Positions 21,710 to 30,532 of a stretch of DNA of 39,336 bases are shown here, piece by piece. The stretch covers positions 1 through 39,336 of the forward strand of contig JAVBPB010000140.1 in assembly GCA_031549965.1 (NCBI GenBank), written 5' to 3'. The stretch is from JAVBPB01 sp031549965. Lineage in GTDB: Bacteria > Bacillota > Clostridia > Lachnospirales > Lachnospiraceae. A program made the translations under genes and the position numbers. The notes beneath the pieces were generated by a model. It worked only from the letters and a program-made list of their open reading frames with translations, had not been told where the DNA came from and ran no database searches. Each line of letters starts with the position of its first letter. The first letter of the stretch is position 1.

Positions 21710-23245
21710 ATGTTCACAAAAGCCTACAGTTTAGCAATAACCGGCATTGAAGGAGTAATCGTCAATGTAGAAGCCGACGTAAGTGACGGCCTGCCAATGT
21801 TTGAAATGGTAGGATACTTATCCTCAGAAGTTAAAGAATCAAAAGAAAGAGTAAAAATCAGCCTAAAAAATTCCGGCTACAAACTCCCCCCAAAAAGAAT
21901 AACCGTCAATTTATCCCCCGCAGACATCAGAAAAGAAGGAACAGCCTTCGATCTTCCCATTGCAATCGCAATACTCTCATCCCTTGGATACATTTCACAA
22001 ACCCAACTAGAAAAAACAATAATAATAGGAGAACTAAGCCTAAATGGAGAAATAAACCGTGTAAATGGAGTACTTCCAATAGTCAGTACAGCAAAAAATA
22101 AAGGATATAGAAGATGTATAATACCAAAAGAAAACGAAAAAGAAGGAGGAGTAGTATCAGGAATAGAAGTAATTGGTGTAAAGGATCTTAGACAAGTGGT
22201 AAAATATTTAAATAATGAAAAATACATAGAACCTGTTTTCGTGGATATAGATCAAATATTAAAGGCAAATGAAAGTAAAAACGACATTGATTTTAGTGAT
22301 ATAACAGGAATGCAATCAGTAAAAAGAGCTATAGAAATAGCAGTTTCCGGTCTTCATAATATACTTATGATAGGTCCACCTGGTTCAGGAAAAACAATGA
22401 TTGCAAAAAGAGTTCCAACAATAATGCCAAATATAACCTTTGAAGAAAGCATTCAAATTTCAAAAATCTATAGTGTGTCTGGATTACTAAATAATAATGA
22501 GGCACTAATCACAAAGAGACCATTTAGGTCACCACATCATACCATTTCAGGAATAGCCTTAGTCGGAGGCGGAAGAATACCAAAACCCGGAGAAATAAGT
22601 TTAGCACATTTAGGAGTACTATTTTTAGATGAATTAACAGAGTTTAATAAAAATACATTAGAAATAATGAGACAGCCCATGGAAGACGGTGAGGTAGTAA
22701 TATCAAGAATAAACTCATCATATAAATATCCAACAGGATTTATGCTGGTAGCGGCAATGAATCCATGCAATTGTGGGTATTATCCAGATATAAACAGATG
22801 TAGATGCAATAAAGGATCTATAAATAAATACTTATCGAAGATAAGCCAGCCTCTTCTTGATAGGATTGATATATCAATTGAAACACCAAGAATAGAATAT
22901 AAGGACTTAAAAGATAAAGGATGTTTAGAAAGCTCAAGTGACATAAAATTAAGGGTAACTAAAGCTCAAATGATACAACAAAAGCGTTATGAAAAGGAAA
23001 AAATTATATTTAATTCCCAGCTAACACCAATGATGATAGAAAAGTATTGTTGCCTTGATGATAAAGGACAAAAATTATTAGAGCAGGCATTTACTAATTT
23101 AAATTTAACAGCAAGAACATATCATAGAATAATAAAGGTGGCAAGAACTATAGCAGACTTAGATAATTCAGATAATATTAACGACATGCATATAAGTGAA
23201 GCTATATATTACAGAAGTGTGGATAAAAAATACTGGGAAATTTAA
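21710..23245 (+). CDS. comM: Mg-chelatase-like AAA ATPase ComM (YifB family)
   Basis: ComM is a hexameric helicase that promotes branch migration during integration of transforming DNA. The 511-residue protein has the N-terminal Lon-protease-like substrate domain of this family (KAYSLAITGIEGVIVNVEAD and VNLSPADIRKEGTAFDLPIA). The AAA+ domain follows with Walker A IGPPGSGKT, then LFLDELTEF as Walker B, and a C-terminal Mg_chelatase_C region with NLTARTYHRIIKVARTIADL. The adjacent dprA makes a DNA-uptake or repair role coherent. An AAAGGAG site precedes the ATG. Roughly the first 300 bp use many more C-ending codons than the rest of the gene. Confidence 0.94.
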   Translation: MFTKAYSLAITGIEGVIVNVEADVSDGLPMFEMVGYLSSEVKESKERVKISLKNSGYKLPPKRITVNLSPADIRKEGTAFDLPIAIAILSSLGYISQTQLEKTIIIGELSLNGEINRVNGVLPIVSTAKNKGYRRCIIPKENEKEGGVVSGIEVIGVKDLRQVVKYLNNEKYIEPVFVDIDQILKANESKNDIDFSDITGMQSVKRAIEIAVSGLHNILMIGPPGSGKTMIAKRVPTIMPNITFEESIQISKIYSVSGLLNNNEALITKRPFRSPHHTISGIALVGGGRIPKPGEISLAHLGVLFLDELTEFNKNTLEIMRQPMEDGEVVISRINSSYKYPTGFMLVAAMNPCNCGYYPDINRCRCNKGSINKYLSKISQPLLDRIDISIETPRIEYKDLKDKGCLESSSDIKLRVTKAQMIQQKRYEKEKIIFNSQLTPMMIEKYCCLDDKGQKLLEQAFTNLNLTARTYHRIIKVARTIADLDNSDNINDMHISEAIYYRSVDKKYWEI

Positions 23246-23291
23246 GTTATAATGACAAAGGAAAAATTACAGAAAGGAACAGGCATAAAAG

Positions 23292-24383
23292 ATGACATTA
23301 GATGAATACTGGTTTTGGTTTACTAATATTAATAAAATTGGAATTGTAAAGATGAATGTACTATTAAGATATTTTAATTCTCCAGAAAGAGTATATAAAT
23401 TAAAAGAAAAGGATTTTGAATGTATAACTTACTTAAATAAAAGTGAAATAGATTCAATAATTAAAAGCAAAAATGAAGATACTATAAAAAGTGAATATGA
23501 TAAACTTATTAAAACAGGGGCAAGATTTATTCATGTAGAAAATAAGGAATTTCCCAATAAATTAAAACAATTAAGCGATGGTCCAAAGGCAATATATGTA
23601 AGAGGAAATTTGCCAAAAGAAGAAACTATATCAATTGCAATAGTGGGAGTTAGAGAATGCAGCCACTACGGAAGAGAACTTTCAAGATACTTTGCAAGAG
23701 AACTGGCAAGTAATGGTGTACAGATAATAAGCGGACTTGCAAGAGGAATAGACAGTTATGCCCACTTAGGTGCTTTAGAAACAAAAAGTAAAACTTTTGG
23801 TATACTTGGATGTGGCATAAACATATGTTATCCCAAGGAAAATATTAATTTATATATGGAAACAATAAAACATGGAGGAATAATATCCGAGTATGGAATG
23901 AACGTACAACCATTAAGTGGAAATTTTCCAATGAGAAATAGAATCATAAGTGGCTTGTCAAATGGTATTTTAGTTATAGAGGCAAAAGAAAAAAGTGGTG
24001 CATTGATTACGGTTGACTTTGGCCTAGATCAAGGAAAAGAAATATATGCAATACCAGGAAATATAGATAAAATCACCAGTTTAGGTACAAACAATCTTAT
24101 AAAGATGGGAGCAAAATTAATCACAAGTCCAATAGAAATATTAGAAGATTTTAATATTAAAAAAAACAAAAAAATAAATATTATAAAAAAAGATGACAAA
24201 TTACTTGATTATAAAGAAAAAATAGTGTATGCTAATTTAAGTTTGGAACCAAAATCCATAGAAGAATTAATAATAGAGACAAATTTATCATTAAATGAAA
24301 TTTTGCCTTTATTATTTCAGTTAGAAACTAAAAAATATATAGTTCAAGTTAAAAAAAATTATTATGTAATTACATTTGAGTAA
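23292..24383 (+). CDS. dprA: DNA-processing protein DprA
   Basis: DprA loads RecA onto incoming single-stranded DNA in transformation. The 363-residue protein has a short helical N-terminal domain, a Rossmann-like core with AIVGVRECSHYGRELSRYFA, IISGLARGIDSYAHLGAL, GCGINICYP and PMRNRIISGLSNGILVIEA, and a C-terminal winged-helix-like domain (about 295-363). It lies 46 bp after comM and its stop is 15 bp from the topA start, so comM-dprA-topA look like one unit. Presence of comM and dprA does not by itself show natural competence. Confidence 0.96.
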   Translation: MTLDEYWFWFTNINKIGIVKMNVLLRYFNSPERVYKLKEKDFECITYLNKSEIDSIIKSKNEDTIKSEYDKLIKTGARFIHVENKEFPNKLKQLSDGPKAIYVRGNLPKEETISIAIVGVRECSHYGRELSRYFARELASNGVQIISGLARGIDSYAHLGALETKSKTFGILGCGINICYPKENINLYMETIKHGGIISEYGMNVQPLSGNFPMRNRIISGLSNGILVIEAKEKSGALITVDFGLDQGKEIYAIPGNIDKITSLGTNNLIKMGAKLITSPIEILEDFNIKKNKKINIIKKDDKLLDYKEKIVYANLSLEPKSIEELIIETNLSLNEILPLLFQLETKKYIVQVKKNYYVITFE

Positions 24384-24398
24384 ATGAGGAGTGAAGAT

Positions 24399-26459
24399 AT
24401 GCCAAAGTATTTAGTGATAGTGGAATCACCTGCAAAGGCTAAAACAATTAAAAAATATTTAGGAGCAAATTATGAAGTTTTGGCTTCAAATGGACATGTT
24501 AGGGACTTACCAAAGAGTCAGTTAGGGGTAGATGTTGAGAATAATTTTGAGCCCAAATATATAACTATAAGAGGAAAAGGGGATTTACTGGCTAAACTTA
24601 GAAAAGAAGTTAAAAAAGCAGAAAAAGTTTTTTTAGCTACTGACCCTGATAGAGAGGGGGAAGCTATTTCATGGCATTTATCTAAATCACTTAAATTAGA
24701 AGAAAATCAAGTAAATAGAATAACTTTTAATGAAATTACCAAAAATGCAATAAAAAGTTCTATAAAAAATCCAAGAAGTTTGGATATGGATCTTGTAAAT
24801 GCACAGCAAGTAAGAAGAATACTTGACAGAATGGTTGGTTATAAGATTAGTCCGCTTCTTTGGGCAAAAGTAAAAAGAGGTTTAAGTGCAGGAAGAGTGC
24901 AATCTGTTGCTCTTAGAATTATAGCAGACAGAGAAGAAGAAATTAATGCTTTTGTAGCCGAAGAATATTGGAGTTTAGATGCTCATTTACAAATGACTGG
25001 TGAAAAAAAAGAATTAGTTGCAAAATTTTTAGGAGACAAAAAAGGAAAGATTGAAATAAAATCTGAAGAACAAGTAAATAAAATTATTGGTGAGCTTGAA
25101 AATGCAAAATATGAAGTAGTTGATATTAAAAAAAGCGAGAGAACTAAAAAGCCACCTGTACCTTTTATTACTAGTACACTTCAACAGGAAGCATCTAAAC
25201 AACTTAACTTTTCAACACAAAAAACAATGCGAATTGCTCAGCAATTATATGAAGGTGTAGAAGTTATTGGCAAAGGAATGATAGGACTTATTTCCTATTT
25301 AAGAACAGATTCAACTAGGATTTCAGATGAAGCAAATGCTCAGGTTAGGCAATTTATTGTGGAAAATTATGGGGAAAAATTTGAACTAACATCAGAAAAT
25401 ACTAAAGTAGCCGAAAAAAAGATACAAGATGCACATGAAGCTATAAGACCGACTGATTCATATTTAACGCCGACTATGTTAAAAGAATCTTTATCACGTG
25501 AGCAATTTAGATTATATCAACTTATTTGGAAAAGATTTGTTGCAAGCAGAATGCAATCTGCGAAATACGAGACTATTGGTGTAAAAATAGATGGAAATGG
25601 ATATAGATTTGGAATTTCCACTTCAAAAATTATATTTGAAGGATTTATGTCAGTTTATAATGATGATGAGAATGATAAAGAGCAAAATGGTTTCATTAAA
25701 AATATAGATGAGAATACAGAGTTTACTTTGTTGGAATTAGATAAAAAACAGCATTTTACCCAACCTCCTGCTCACTATACGGAATCTTCTTTGGTTAAAG
25801 CAATGGAGGAACTTGGAATAGGAAGACCTAGTACTTACTCACCGACAATAACAACAATAATTCAACGAAGATATATAGCCAAAGAAAATAAAAATTTATA
25901 TATAACCGAGCTTGGTGAAATTGTTAATTCAATTATGAAAAAGTCATTTACAAGTATAGTAGATGTTAATTTTACAGCAAATCTTGAATCATTACTTGAT
26001 AAAGTTGGAGAAGGTGTTGTAAATTGGAAAACGGTTGTAGTAAACTTTTATCCAGATTTAGATTTAGCTGTAAAAAATGCGGAAAAAGAATTAGAGCAAA
26101 TTAAAATTGAAGATGAAGTAACAGAGGAAATCTGTGAAAATTGCGGTAAAAACATGGTTATAAAATATGGACCTCACGGAAGATTTTTAGCATGTCCCGG
26201 TTTTCCTGACTGTAGAACCACTAAGCCATACTTTGAAAAAATTGGAGTAAATTGCCCTAAATGCAATAAAGAAATAGTTCTTAAAAAGACTAAAAAAGGA
26301 AGAAAATTTTATGGATGTGAAAATAATCCAGAATGTGATTTTATGTCATGGCAAAAGCCAGTAAATAAGCCATGCCCAAAATGTGGTAAGATGATGTTGG
26401 AGAAAGGTAATAAAGTGTGTTGTGAAGATGAAAAATGTGGATTTTATGAAACAAAATAA
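24399..26459 (+). CDS. topA: DNA topoisomerase I (type IA)
   Basis: TopA relaxes negatively supercoiled DNA by a transient single-strand break. The 686-residue protein starts with the TOPRIM domain (VIVESPAKAKTIKKYLG with Glu9, and TDPDREGEAISWHL with Asp82, Asp84 and Glu86). The catalytic tyrosine is Tyr300 in GLISYLRTDSTRIS. After the core, the C-terminus carries three zinc-binding four-cysteine modules (about 580-686) that begin CENCGK, CPKCNK and CPKCGK. I chose the ATG at 24399 because GAGGAGTG at 24387-24394 precedes it; an ATG at 24384 would overlap that site. It follows dprA and precedes codY, a common order in Firmicutes. Confidence 0.97.
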   Translation: MPKYLVIVESPAKAKTIKKYLGANYEVLASNGHVRDLPKSQLGVDVENNFEPKYITIRGKGDLLAKLRKEVKKAEKVFLATDPDREGEAISWHLSKSLKLEENQVNRITFNEITKNAIKSSIKNPRSLDMDLVNAQQVRRILDRMVGYKISPLLWAKVKRGLSAGRVQSVALRIIADREEEINAFVAEEYWSLDAHLQMTGEKKELVAKFLGDKKGKIEIKSEEQVNKIIGELENAKYEVVDIKKSERTKKPPVPFITSTLQQEASKQLNFSTQKTMRIAQQLYEGVEVIGKGMIGLISYLRTDSTRISDEANAQVRQFIVENYGEKFELTSENTKVAEKKIQDAHEAIRPTDSYLTPTMLKESLSREQFRLYQLIWKRFVASRMQSAKYETIGVKIDGNGYRFGISTSKIIFEGFMSVYNDDENDKEQNGFIKNIDENTEFTLLELDKKQHFTQPPAHYTESSLVKAMEELGIGRPSTYSPTITTIIQRRYIAKENKNLYITELGEIVNSIMKKSFTSIVDVNFTANLESLLDKVGEGVVNWKTVVVNFYPDLDLAVKNAEKELEQIKIEDEVTEEICENCGKNMVIKYGPHGRFLACPGFPDCRTTKPYFEKIGVNCPKCNKEIVLKKTKKGRKFYGCENNPECDFMSWQKPVNKPCPKCGKMMLEKGNKVCCEDEKCGFYETK

Positions 26460-26496
26460 ATAATTAAAAAAATTTGTAAAATTATAAATTAAACTA

Positions 26497-26525
26497 TTGT
26501 TTTTATTATTAATTTGTGCTAAAAT
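26497..26525 (+). promoter_or_regulatory. Promoter of codY (extended -10)
   Basis: TTGTTT at 26497-26502 and TAAAAT at 26520-26525 have a 17-bp spacer, and TGC directly before the -10 makes it an extended -10 promoter. It lies in the 113-bp topA-codY gap, about 50 bp before the codY start. Confidence 0.72.
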
Positions 26526-26572
26526 TTACAAAAGTAGTTTCTGATATGTTCTATTTGTGGAGGAGGGCTTCG

Positions 26573-27343
26573 ATGAGTGTACAATTGCTTGATAAGACAA
26601 GAAAGATAAATAAACTTTTGCATAATAACAACTCACATAAGGTAGTATTTAATGACATTTGCGAGGTACTAAGTGAAATATTAGAGTCAAACATTCTTGT
26701 AATAAGCAAAAAGGGCAAAGTATTAGGAATAAAAAACAGAGTAGATGTTATTGAAATTAAGGAATTGATAAAAGATTCTGTAGGTGGATATATTGATGTT
26801 TTATTAAATGAAAGACTTTTAAATATACTATCTACCAAAGAAAATGTTAATCTTATGACACTTGGTTTTGAATTTGATAAAGTTAACAATTATCAGGCGA
26901 TAATTAATCCTATTGATATTGCAGGAGAAAGATTAGGTACATTATTTATTTATAAAGGTAACATAAGTTATGAAATTGATGATATTATTCTTAGTGAGTA
27001 CGGTACAACTGTAGTTGGTTTAGAGATGATGAGATCAGTTAATGAGGAAAGTGCTGAAGAAAACAGAAAAGTTCAAATTGTAAAATCAGCTATTGGAACT
27101 CTTTCTTTCTCAGAGTTAGAAGCTATCACGCATATTTTTGAGGAATTAGATGGTAATGAAGGGATTTTGGTTGCCAGTAAAATTGCAGATAGAGTTGGAA
27201 TTACTAGGTCAGTAATTGTAAACGCTCTTAGAAAGTTTGAAAGTGCAGGAGTAATAGAATCAAGATCTTCAGGGATGAAAGGCACTTACATAAGAGTGAT
27301 TAATGATGTTGTGTTTGAAGAACTTAAGAAAATGAAAAATTAA
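26573..27343 (+). CDS. codY: GTP- and branched-chain-amino-acid-sensing regulator CodY
   Basis: CodY represses stationary-phase genes when GTP and branched-chain amino acids are plentiful. The 256-residue protein begins MSVQLLDKTRKINKLLHNN, the family's typical N-terminus, and has a GAF ligand-binding domain (about 1-160). It ends in a winged helix-turn-helix with IADRVGITRSVIVNALRKF and the DNA-binding MKGTYIRV wing. I chose the ATG at 26573 because AGGAGGG at 26561-26567 precedes it; an upstream in-frame start at 26516 lies inside the promoter. It has its own promoter and a strong terminator and stands directly upstream of the flagellar operon. In some clostridia CodY affects motility, which makes that proximity suggestive. 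Confidence 0.97.
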   Translation: MSVQLLDKTRKINKLLHNNNSHKVVFNDICEVLSEILESNILVISKKGKVLGIKNRVDVIEIKELIKDSVGGYIDVLLNERLLNILSTKENVNLMTLGFEFDKVNNYQAIINPIDIAGERLGTLFIYKGNISYEIDDIILSEYGTTVVGLEMMRSVNEESAEENRKVQIVKSAIGTLSFSELEAITHIFEELDGNEGILVASKIADRVGITRSVIVNALRKFESAGVIESRSSGMKGTYIRVINDVVFEELKKMKN

Positions 27344-27381
27344 TCAAATCTAACGGAATAATGTTTGAAGCAAATACAAGG

Positions 27382-27419
27382 AAGGATTTGTGAGAAAAAG
27401 TACTCATGAGTCCTTTTTT
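27382..27419 (+). terminator. Intrinsic terminator of codY
   Basis: aaggatttgtgag (27382-27394) pairs with ctcatgagtcctt (27403-27415) over 13 bp including three G-T wobbles. The loop has 8 nt and the T-run continues to 27419. It separates codY from the flagellar operon. Confidence 0.88.
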
Positions 27420-27475
27420 ACGCAATTGCAAATAAATGTATAAAATGTTAATTTTTGAAATTTTAAAAAAATTAC

Positions 27476-27503
27476 TTGTGTTTTTTAGAATTTAATTTAT
27501 AAT
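27476..27503 (+). promoter_or_regulatory. Candidate promoter of the flagellar operon
   Basis: A perfect TATAAT at 27498-27503 lies 16 bp after TTGTGT at 27476-27481. The following 200 bp to flgB would be a long leader. Another weaker pair (TTGAAA at 27540, TATACA at 27561) has only 15-bp spacing. Confidence 0.55.
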
Positions 27504-27629
27504 AAGTATTAGCAAGTATTCTTTTTTTATACTAACTAATTGAAAAAATATTAAATATTATATACATCCTTATTAATAATACCAATTTTGAGGATTTTTT
27601 GTTATGGCAGTAAGCTGTAAATATGTTAA

Positions 27630-27646
27630 ATGATATGACATATCAT
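27630..27646. promoter_or_regulatory. Palindromic operator-like site upstream of flgB
   Basis: atgatatg-a-catatcat is a perfect 8+8 bp inverted repeat with one central base. It lies about 55 bp before the flgB start, in the leader of the flagellar operon. It is not a CodY box. It might bind a regulator or form a small RNA hairpin. Confidence 0.45.
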
Positions 27647-27700
27647 CTGTGCCATTAAAACAATTATTTGCTTTTATACATGAATAAAAGGAGTGACAAT

Positions 27701-28084
27701 ATGATTGGATCCAGTGCATTTAATTATATAAATATATTAGACAAAGCAGCAGATGCAACATGGCAAAGGAATCAGTTAATTTCCAACAATATAGCTAATG
27801 TAGATACCCCCAATTATAAAAGGAAAGATATAAGGTTCGAAGAATATTTAATGATGCAGTTATCTGGTGGAGAATCTCTTGACAGTATGGTTAACCAAAC
27901 TGACTTAAATGCGTTAGAGGGAATGCAGTTTGTTGATGGTGCAACTTTGAATTACAGATTGGATGGTAATAATGTAAGCATTGATACAGAAACGGCATAT
28001 CTTGCCAAAAATCAATTAAAATATAATGCATTGGTAGACTCAATGATGCAGGAATTTTCAAGAATTAAATCAGTATTGACTTAG
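27701..28084 (+). CDS. flgB: Flagellar basal-body proximal rod protein FlgB
   Basis: FlgB forms part of the rod crossing the cell envelope. The 127-residue protein has the rod-family N-terminal heptad region with RNQLISNNIANVDTPNYKRK (about 25-44), the signature shared by FlgB, FlgC, FlgE and FlgG. Its C-terminal helix (NQLKYNALVDSMMQEFSRIK) packs with the N-terminal one. I chose the ATG at 27701, preceded by AAAGGAGTG; an in-frame TTG at 27668 lacks a ribosome binding site. It is the first gene of the operon, as in most Clostridia. Confidence 0.96.
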   Translation: MIGSSAFNYINILDKAADATWQRNQLISNNIANVDTPNYKRKDIRFEEYLMMQLSGGESLDSMVNQTDLNALEGMQFVDGATLNYRLDGNNVSIDTETAYLAKNQLKYNALVDSMMQEFSRIKSVLT

Positions 28085-28122
28085 ATAAAAAATAATTTAC
28101 ATAGTTGATAGGAGGAAAATAA

Positions 28123-28560
28123 ATGTCTTTATTTAATGCGCTTGATATTAGTGCAACAGGTATGACCGCTCAAAGACTTAGGACGGATATAATTTCTCAA
28201 AATGTTGCAAACGTTAATACAACTAGAGATTCTAATGGAAATGTTTACAAAAGAAAAACTGTAGTTTTTGAAGAAAAAGACGTAACATCATTTAGCGATG
28301 TTTTTCTAATGACAAGAGGCACTGTTGCAAATGGTGTAAAAGCTACAAAAATAGTGGAAGATGATCAAACAGCAATGAGAAAAGTGTATGATCCATCTCA
28401 TCCAGATGCTGATGAACAGGGGTATGTTACATATCCTAATGTAAATACAGTAACTGAAATGACAAACTTAATTGATGCTACACGTTCGTACGAAGCAAAT
28501 GTTACAGCATTTAATGCTTCAAAGGCAATGTCTCAAAAAGCACTTGAATTAATGAAATAA
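28123..28560 (+). CDS. flgC: Flagellar basal-body rod protein FlgC
   Basis: The 145-residue rod subunit has the N-terminal rod motif ALDISATGMTAQRLRTDIIS followed by QNVANVNTTRD, and the C-terminal helix TNLIDATRSYEANVTAFNAS, which is typical of FlgC. It assembles with FlgB and other rod proteins after export through the flagellar type III system. An AGGAGG site precedes the ATG, 38 bp after flgB and 27 bp before fliE. Confidence 0.97.
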   Translation: MSLFNALDISATGMTAQRLRTDIISQNVANVNTTRDSNGNVYKRKTVVFEEKDVTSFSDVFLMTRGTVANGVKATKIVEDDQTAMRKVYDPSHPDADEQGYVTYPNVNTVTEMTNLIDATRSYEANVTAFNASKAMSQKALELMK

Positions 28561-28587
28561 CATAATGACTATTAGGAGGTAACTGTA

Positions 28588-28899
28588 ATGAATATTACAG
28601 GAATTAATGGATTGTCAGGAAGTAGTCTGTTTACCGATTCTTTGACAACTAAAGAAAGTAGAAATAACAATGCTACATTTGAAGATTTGTTTCAATCAGC
28701 ATTAGGATTAGTAAAGCAAACAAATGATTTAACAAATGCTGCTGAGGAAGCAGAAATTAACTATGCACTTGGTTACCTAGAAAACGAGCATGATCTTGGT
28801 GTTGCACAACAAAAGGCTAATTTATCATTGTCATATACTGTTCAGGTGAAGAATAAAATTTTAGAAGCTTATAAGGAAATTATGAATATTCAAATTTGA
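28588..28899 (+). CDS. fliE: Flagellar hook-basal body complex protein FliE
   Basis: FliE joins the MS ring (FliF) to the rod. The small 103-residue helical protein has the FliE pattern: a variable N-terminus, ATFEDLFQSALGLVKQTNDL (about 30-49), a conserved hydrophilic middle with a DLGVAQQKANLSLSYTVQV segment (about 70-88), and a C-terminal helix KILEAYKEIMNIQI. The AGGAGG ribosome binding site and the position between flgC and fliF agree with the call. Confidence 0.95.
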   Translation: MNITGINGLSGSSLFTDSLTTKESRNNNATFEDLFQSALGLVKQTNDLTNAAEEAEINYALGYLENEHDLGVAQQKANLSLSYTVQVKNKILEAYKEIMNIQI

Positions 28900-28921
28900 T
28901 AAAGGTTAGAGGAGTGAAAGA

Positions 28922-30529
28922 ATGGCTGACAGAATTAAAAATATACCTAACCAGTTATTGGAATTTTGGAATAAATATACAAATAAGCAAAAGGCGATGA
29001 TTGTCAGCGTAGTAGCAGTAGTGCTTTTGTCACTGGGAATTTTAACCTATGTCGTTTCAAGACCACAATGGGAAGAATTAGGTACCTATAGTTCAACAAA
29101 AGAAGCATCAACAGTTAAGACGTTATTAACTGATAATGGTATACCATATAAATTATCTAAAGATGGATTATTAGTTTGGGTTGAATCAAAAAATATATCA
29201 GAAGCCTTTTTGCTATTGGGTTCTAATGACCTTCCGTCAACAGGGCTTATGTCAAAAGATGATTTGTTTACAAGTAGTATGTCAACTACTGAAAGCGATA
29301 AAAAAACTAAGCTGAGGTTATATCAAGAAGATGTATTAAGAGCAGCACTAATGAAAATTGAGGGTGTTTCAGATGCGGTAGTTCAGTTAACTATGCCAGA
29401 TCAAGGTTCAACTGTACTTGATGAGGCAAAAGAACCTTATGCAGCTGTTAACATAACTACAAACAGTAGCTTTAAAGAAAGTTCAGTTCTTCCGATGGCT
29501 AATTATATAGCAGCATCTATGGGAACAAAATCTCTTGCAAATGTAAGAATTATTGATCAAAGCGGTAAGCTTTTATATAGTGGAGCAGGTGACTTAAGCA
29601 GCTCTAACAGCATAGGTTCTAGTTTGGAATTTAAAGAACAAATTAAAAATTCAGTTGCGAATGACGTTATAAATTTATTATTAACTACAAGAATGTGTGA
29701 TAATGCTTATGTAGTTCCAAACCTTGTGTTTGATATGGATATTACTGAAGAGGTATATAAAGAGTACTCAGCACCAGCCGGAAGAGAAGAAGGTATGAAG
29801 GCGAATGAGTATTTATATAATAATTCAAACTCGTCAGGTACGGGAGGTATTCCGGGTACAGATTCAAATGGTGAAACTACAGATTACATGACTGCTGAAT
29901 CATCAGGAGCAAGCGGAGAAACAAGCATTTCAAAAACAGTATATACACCTAATGAGAAAATAACTAATAAAATTAAAGATAGAGGAGCAATTATTTTTGA
30001 TGACTCAAAAATAGCAGTTACATTACAAAAATATAATATTGTAACTGAGGAAAGTTTAGAAAAAAGTGGTGCTCTTAATGATATTTCCTATGAAGAATAC
30101 AAATTAGCAAATAGTAGTTCGGTTGCTTCAGAAGTAGATGCACAAACAATAAATTTGATTGCAAGTGCTACAAACCTTAAAGCTGAAAACATAACTGCAA
30201 CTTTGTACACAATAACTGTTTTCCAGGATAAAGAGGTTACACCAATAGCATGGTCAAGCTATTTGAATATAGCTATAGCGGTAATAATTCTTGGATTGTT
30301 ATTATTTGTTGTATTAAGAGGAACTGCTCCGGTTGAAGTTACAGAGCTTGAACCAGAATTATCAGTAGAACAATTACTTGCAACAACTAAGGAAAATCAA
30401 TCATTGGATGATATTGAATTTAGTGAAAAATCAGAAACTCGTAAACTTATTGAAAAATTTGTTGATGAAAACCCAGAAGCGGTTGCACACTTACTTCGTA
30501 ACTGGTTAAATGAAGAATGGGAGGGGTAA
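28922..30529 (+). CDS. fliF: Flagellar MS-ring protein FliF
   Basis: FliF multimerises in the cytoplasmic membrane as the MS ring, the platform for rod and C ring. The 535-residue protein has a first transmembrane helix (about 24-44), periplasmic-type ring-building motifs (SRPQWEELGTYSSTKEA, and a KTKLRLYQEDVLRAALMKIEG block), and a Gly/Ser/Thr-rich variable region (about 295-340). A second membrane helix lies at about 443-464, then a cytoplasmic tail that binds FliG (ENPEAVAHLLRNWLNEE at the end). The stop is 3 bp before the fliG start, consistent with coupled expression of the two partners. Confidence 0.97.
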   Translation: MADRIKNIPNQLLEFWNKYTNKQKAMIVSVVAVVLLSLGILTYVVSRPQWEELGTYSSTKEASTVKTLLTDNGIPYKLSKDGLLVWVESKNISEAFLLLGSNDLPSTGLMSKDDLFTSSMSTTESDKKTKLRLYQEDVLRAALMKIEGVSDAVVQLTMPDQGSTVLDEAKEPYAAVNITTNSSFKESSVLPMANYIAASMGTKSLANVRIIDQSGKLLYSGAGDLSSSNSIGSSLEFKEQIKNSVANDVINLLLTTRMCDNAYVVPNLVFDMDITEEVYKEYSAPAGREEGMKANEYLYNNSNSSGTGGIPGTDSNGETTDYMTAESSGASGETSISKTVYTPNEKITNKIKDRGAIIFDDSKIAVTLQKYNIVTEESLEKSGALNDISYEEYKLANSSSVASEVDAQTINLIASATNLKAENITATLYTITVFQDKEVTPIAWSSYLNIAIAVIILGLLLFVVLRGTAPVEVTELEPELSVEQLLATTKENQSLDDIEFSEKSETRKLIEKFVDENPEAVAHLLRNWLNEEWEG

Positions 30530-30532
30530 AGA

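Noticed and set aside
27449..27463. Possible CodY box (aatttttgaaatttt) upstream of the flagellar operon
   Set aside because: Only about 10 of 15 positions fit AATTTTCWGAAAATT, which is not meaningful in DNA this AT-rich.
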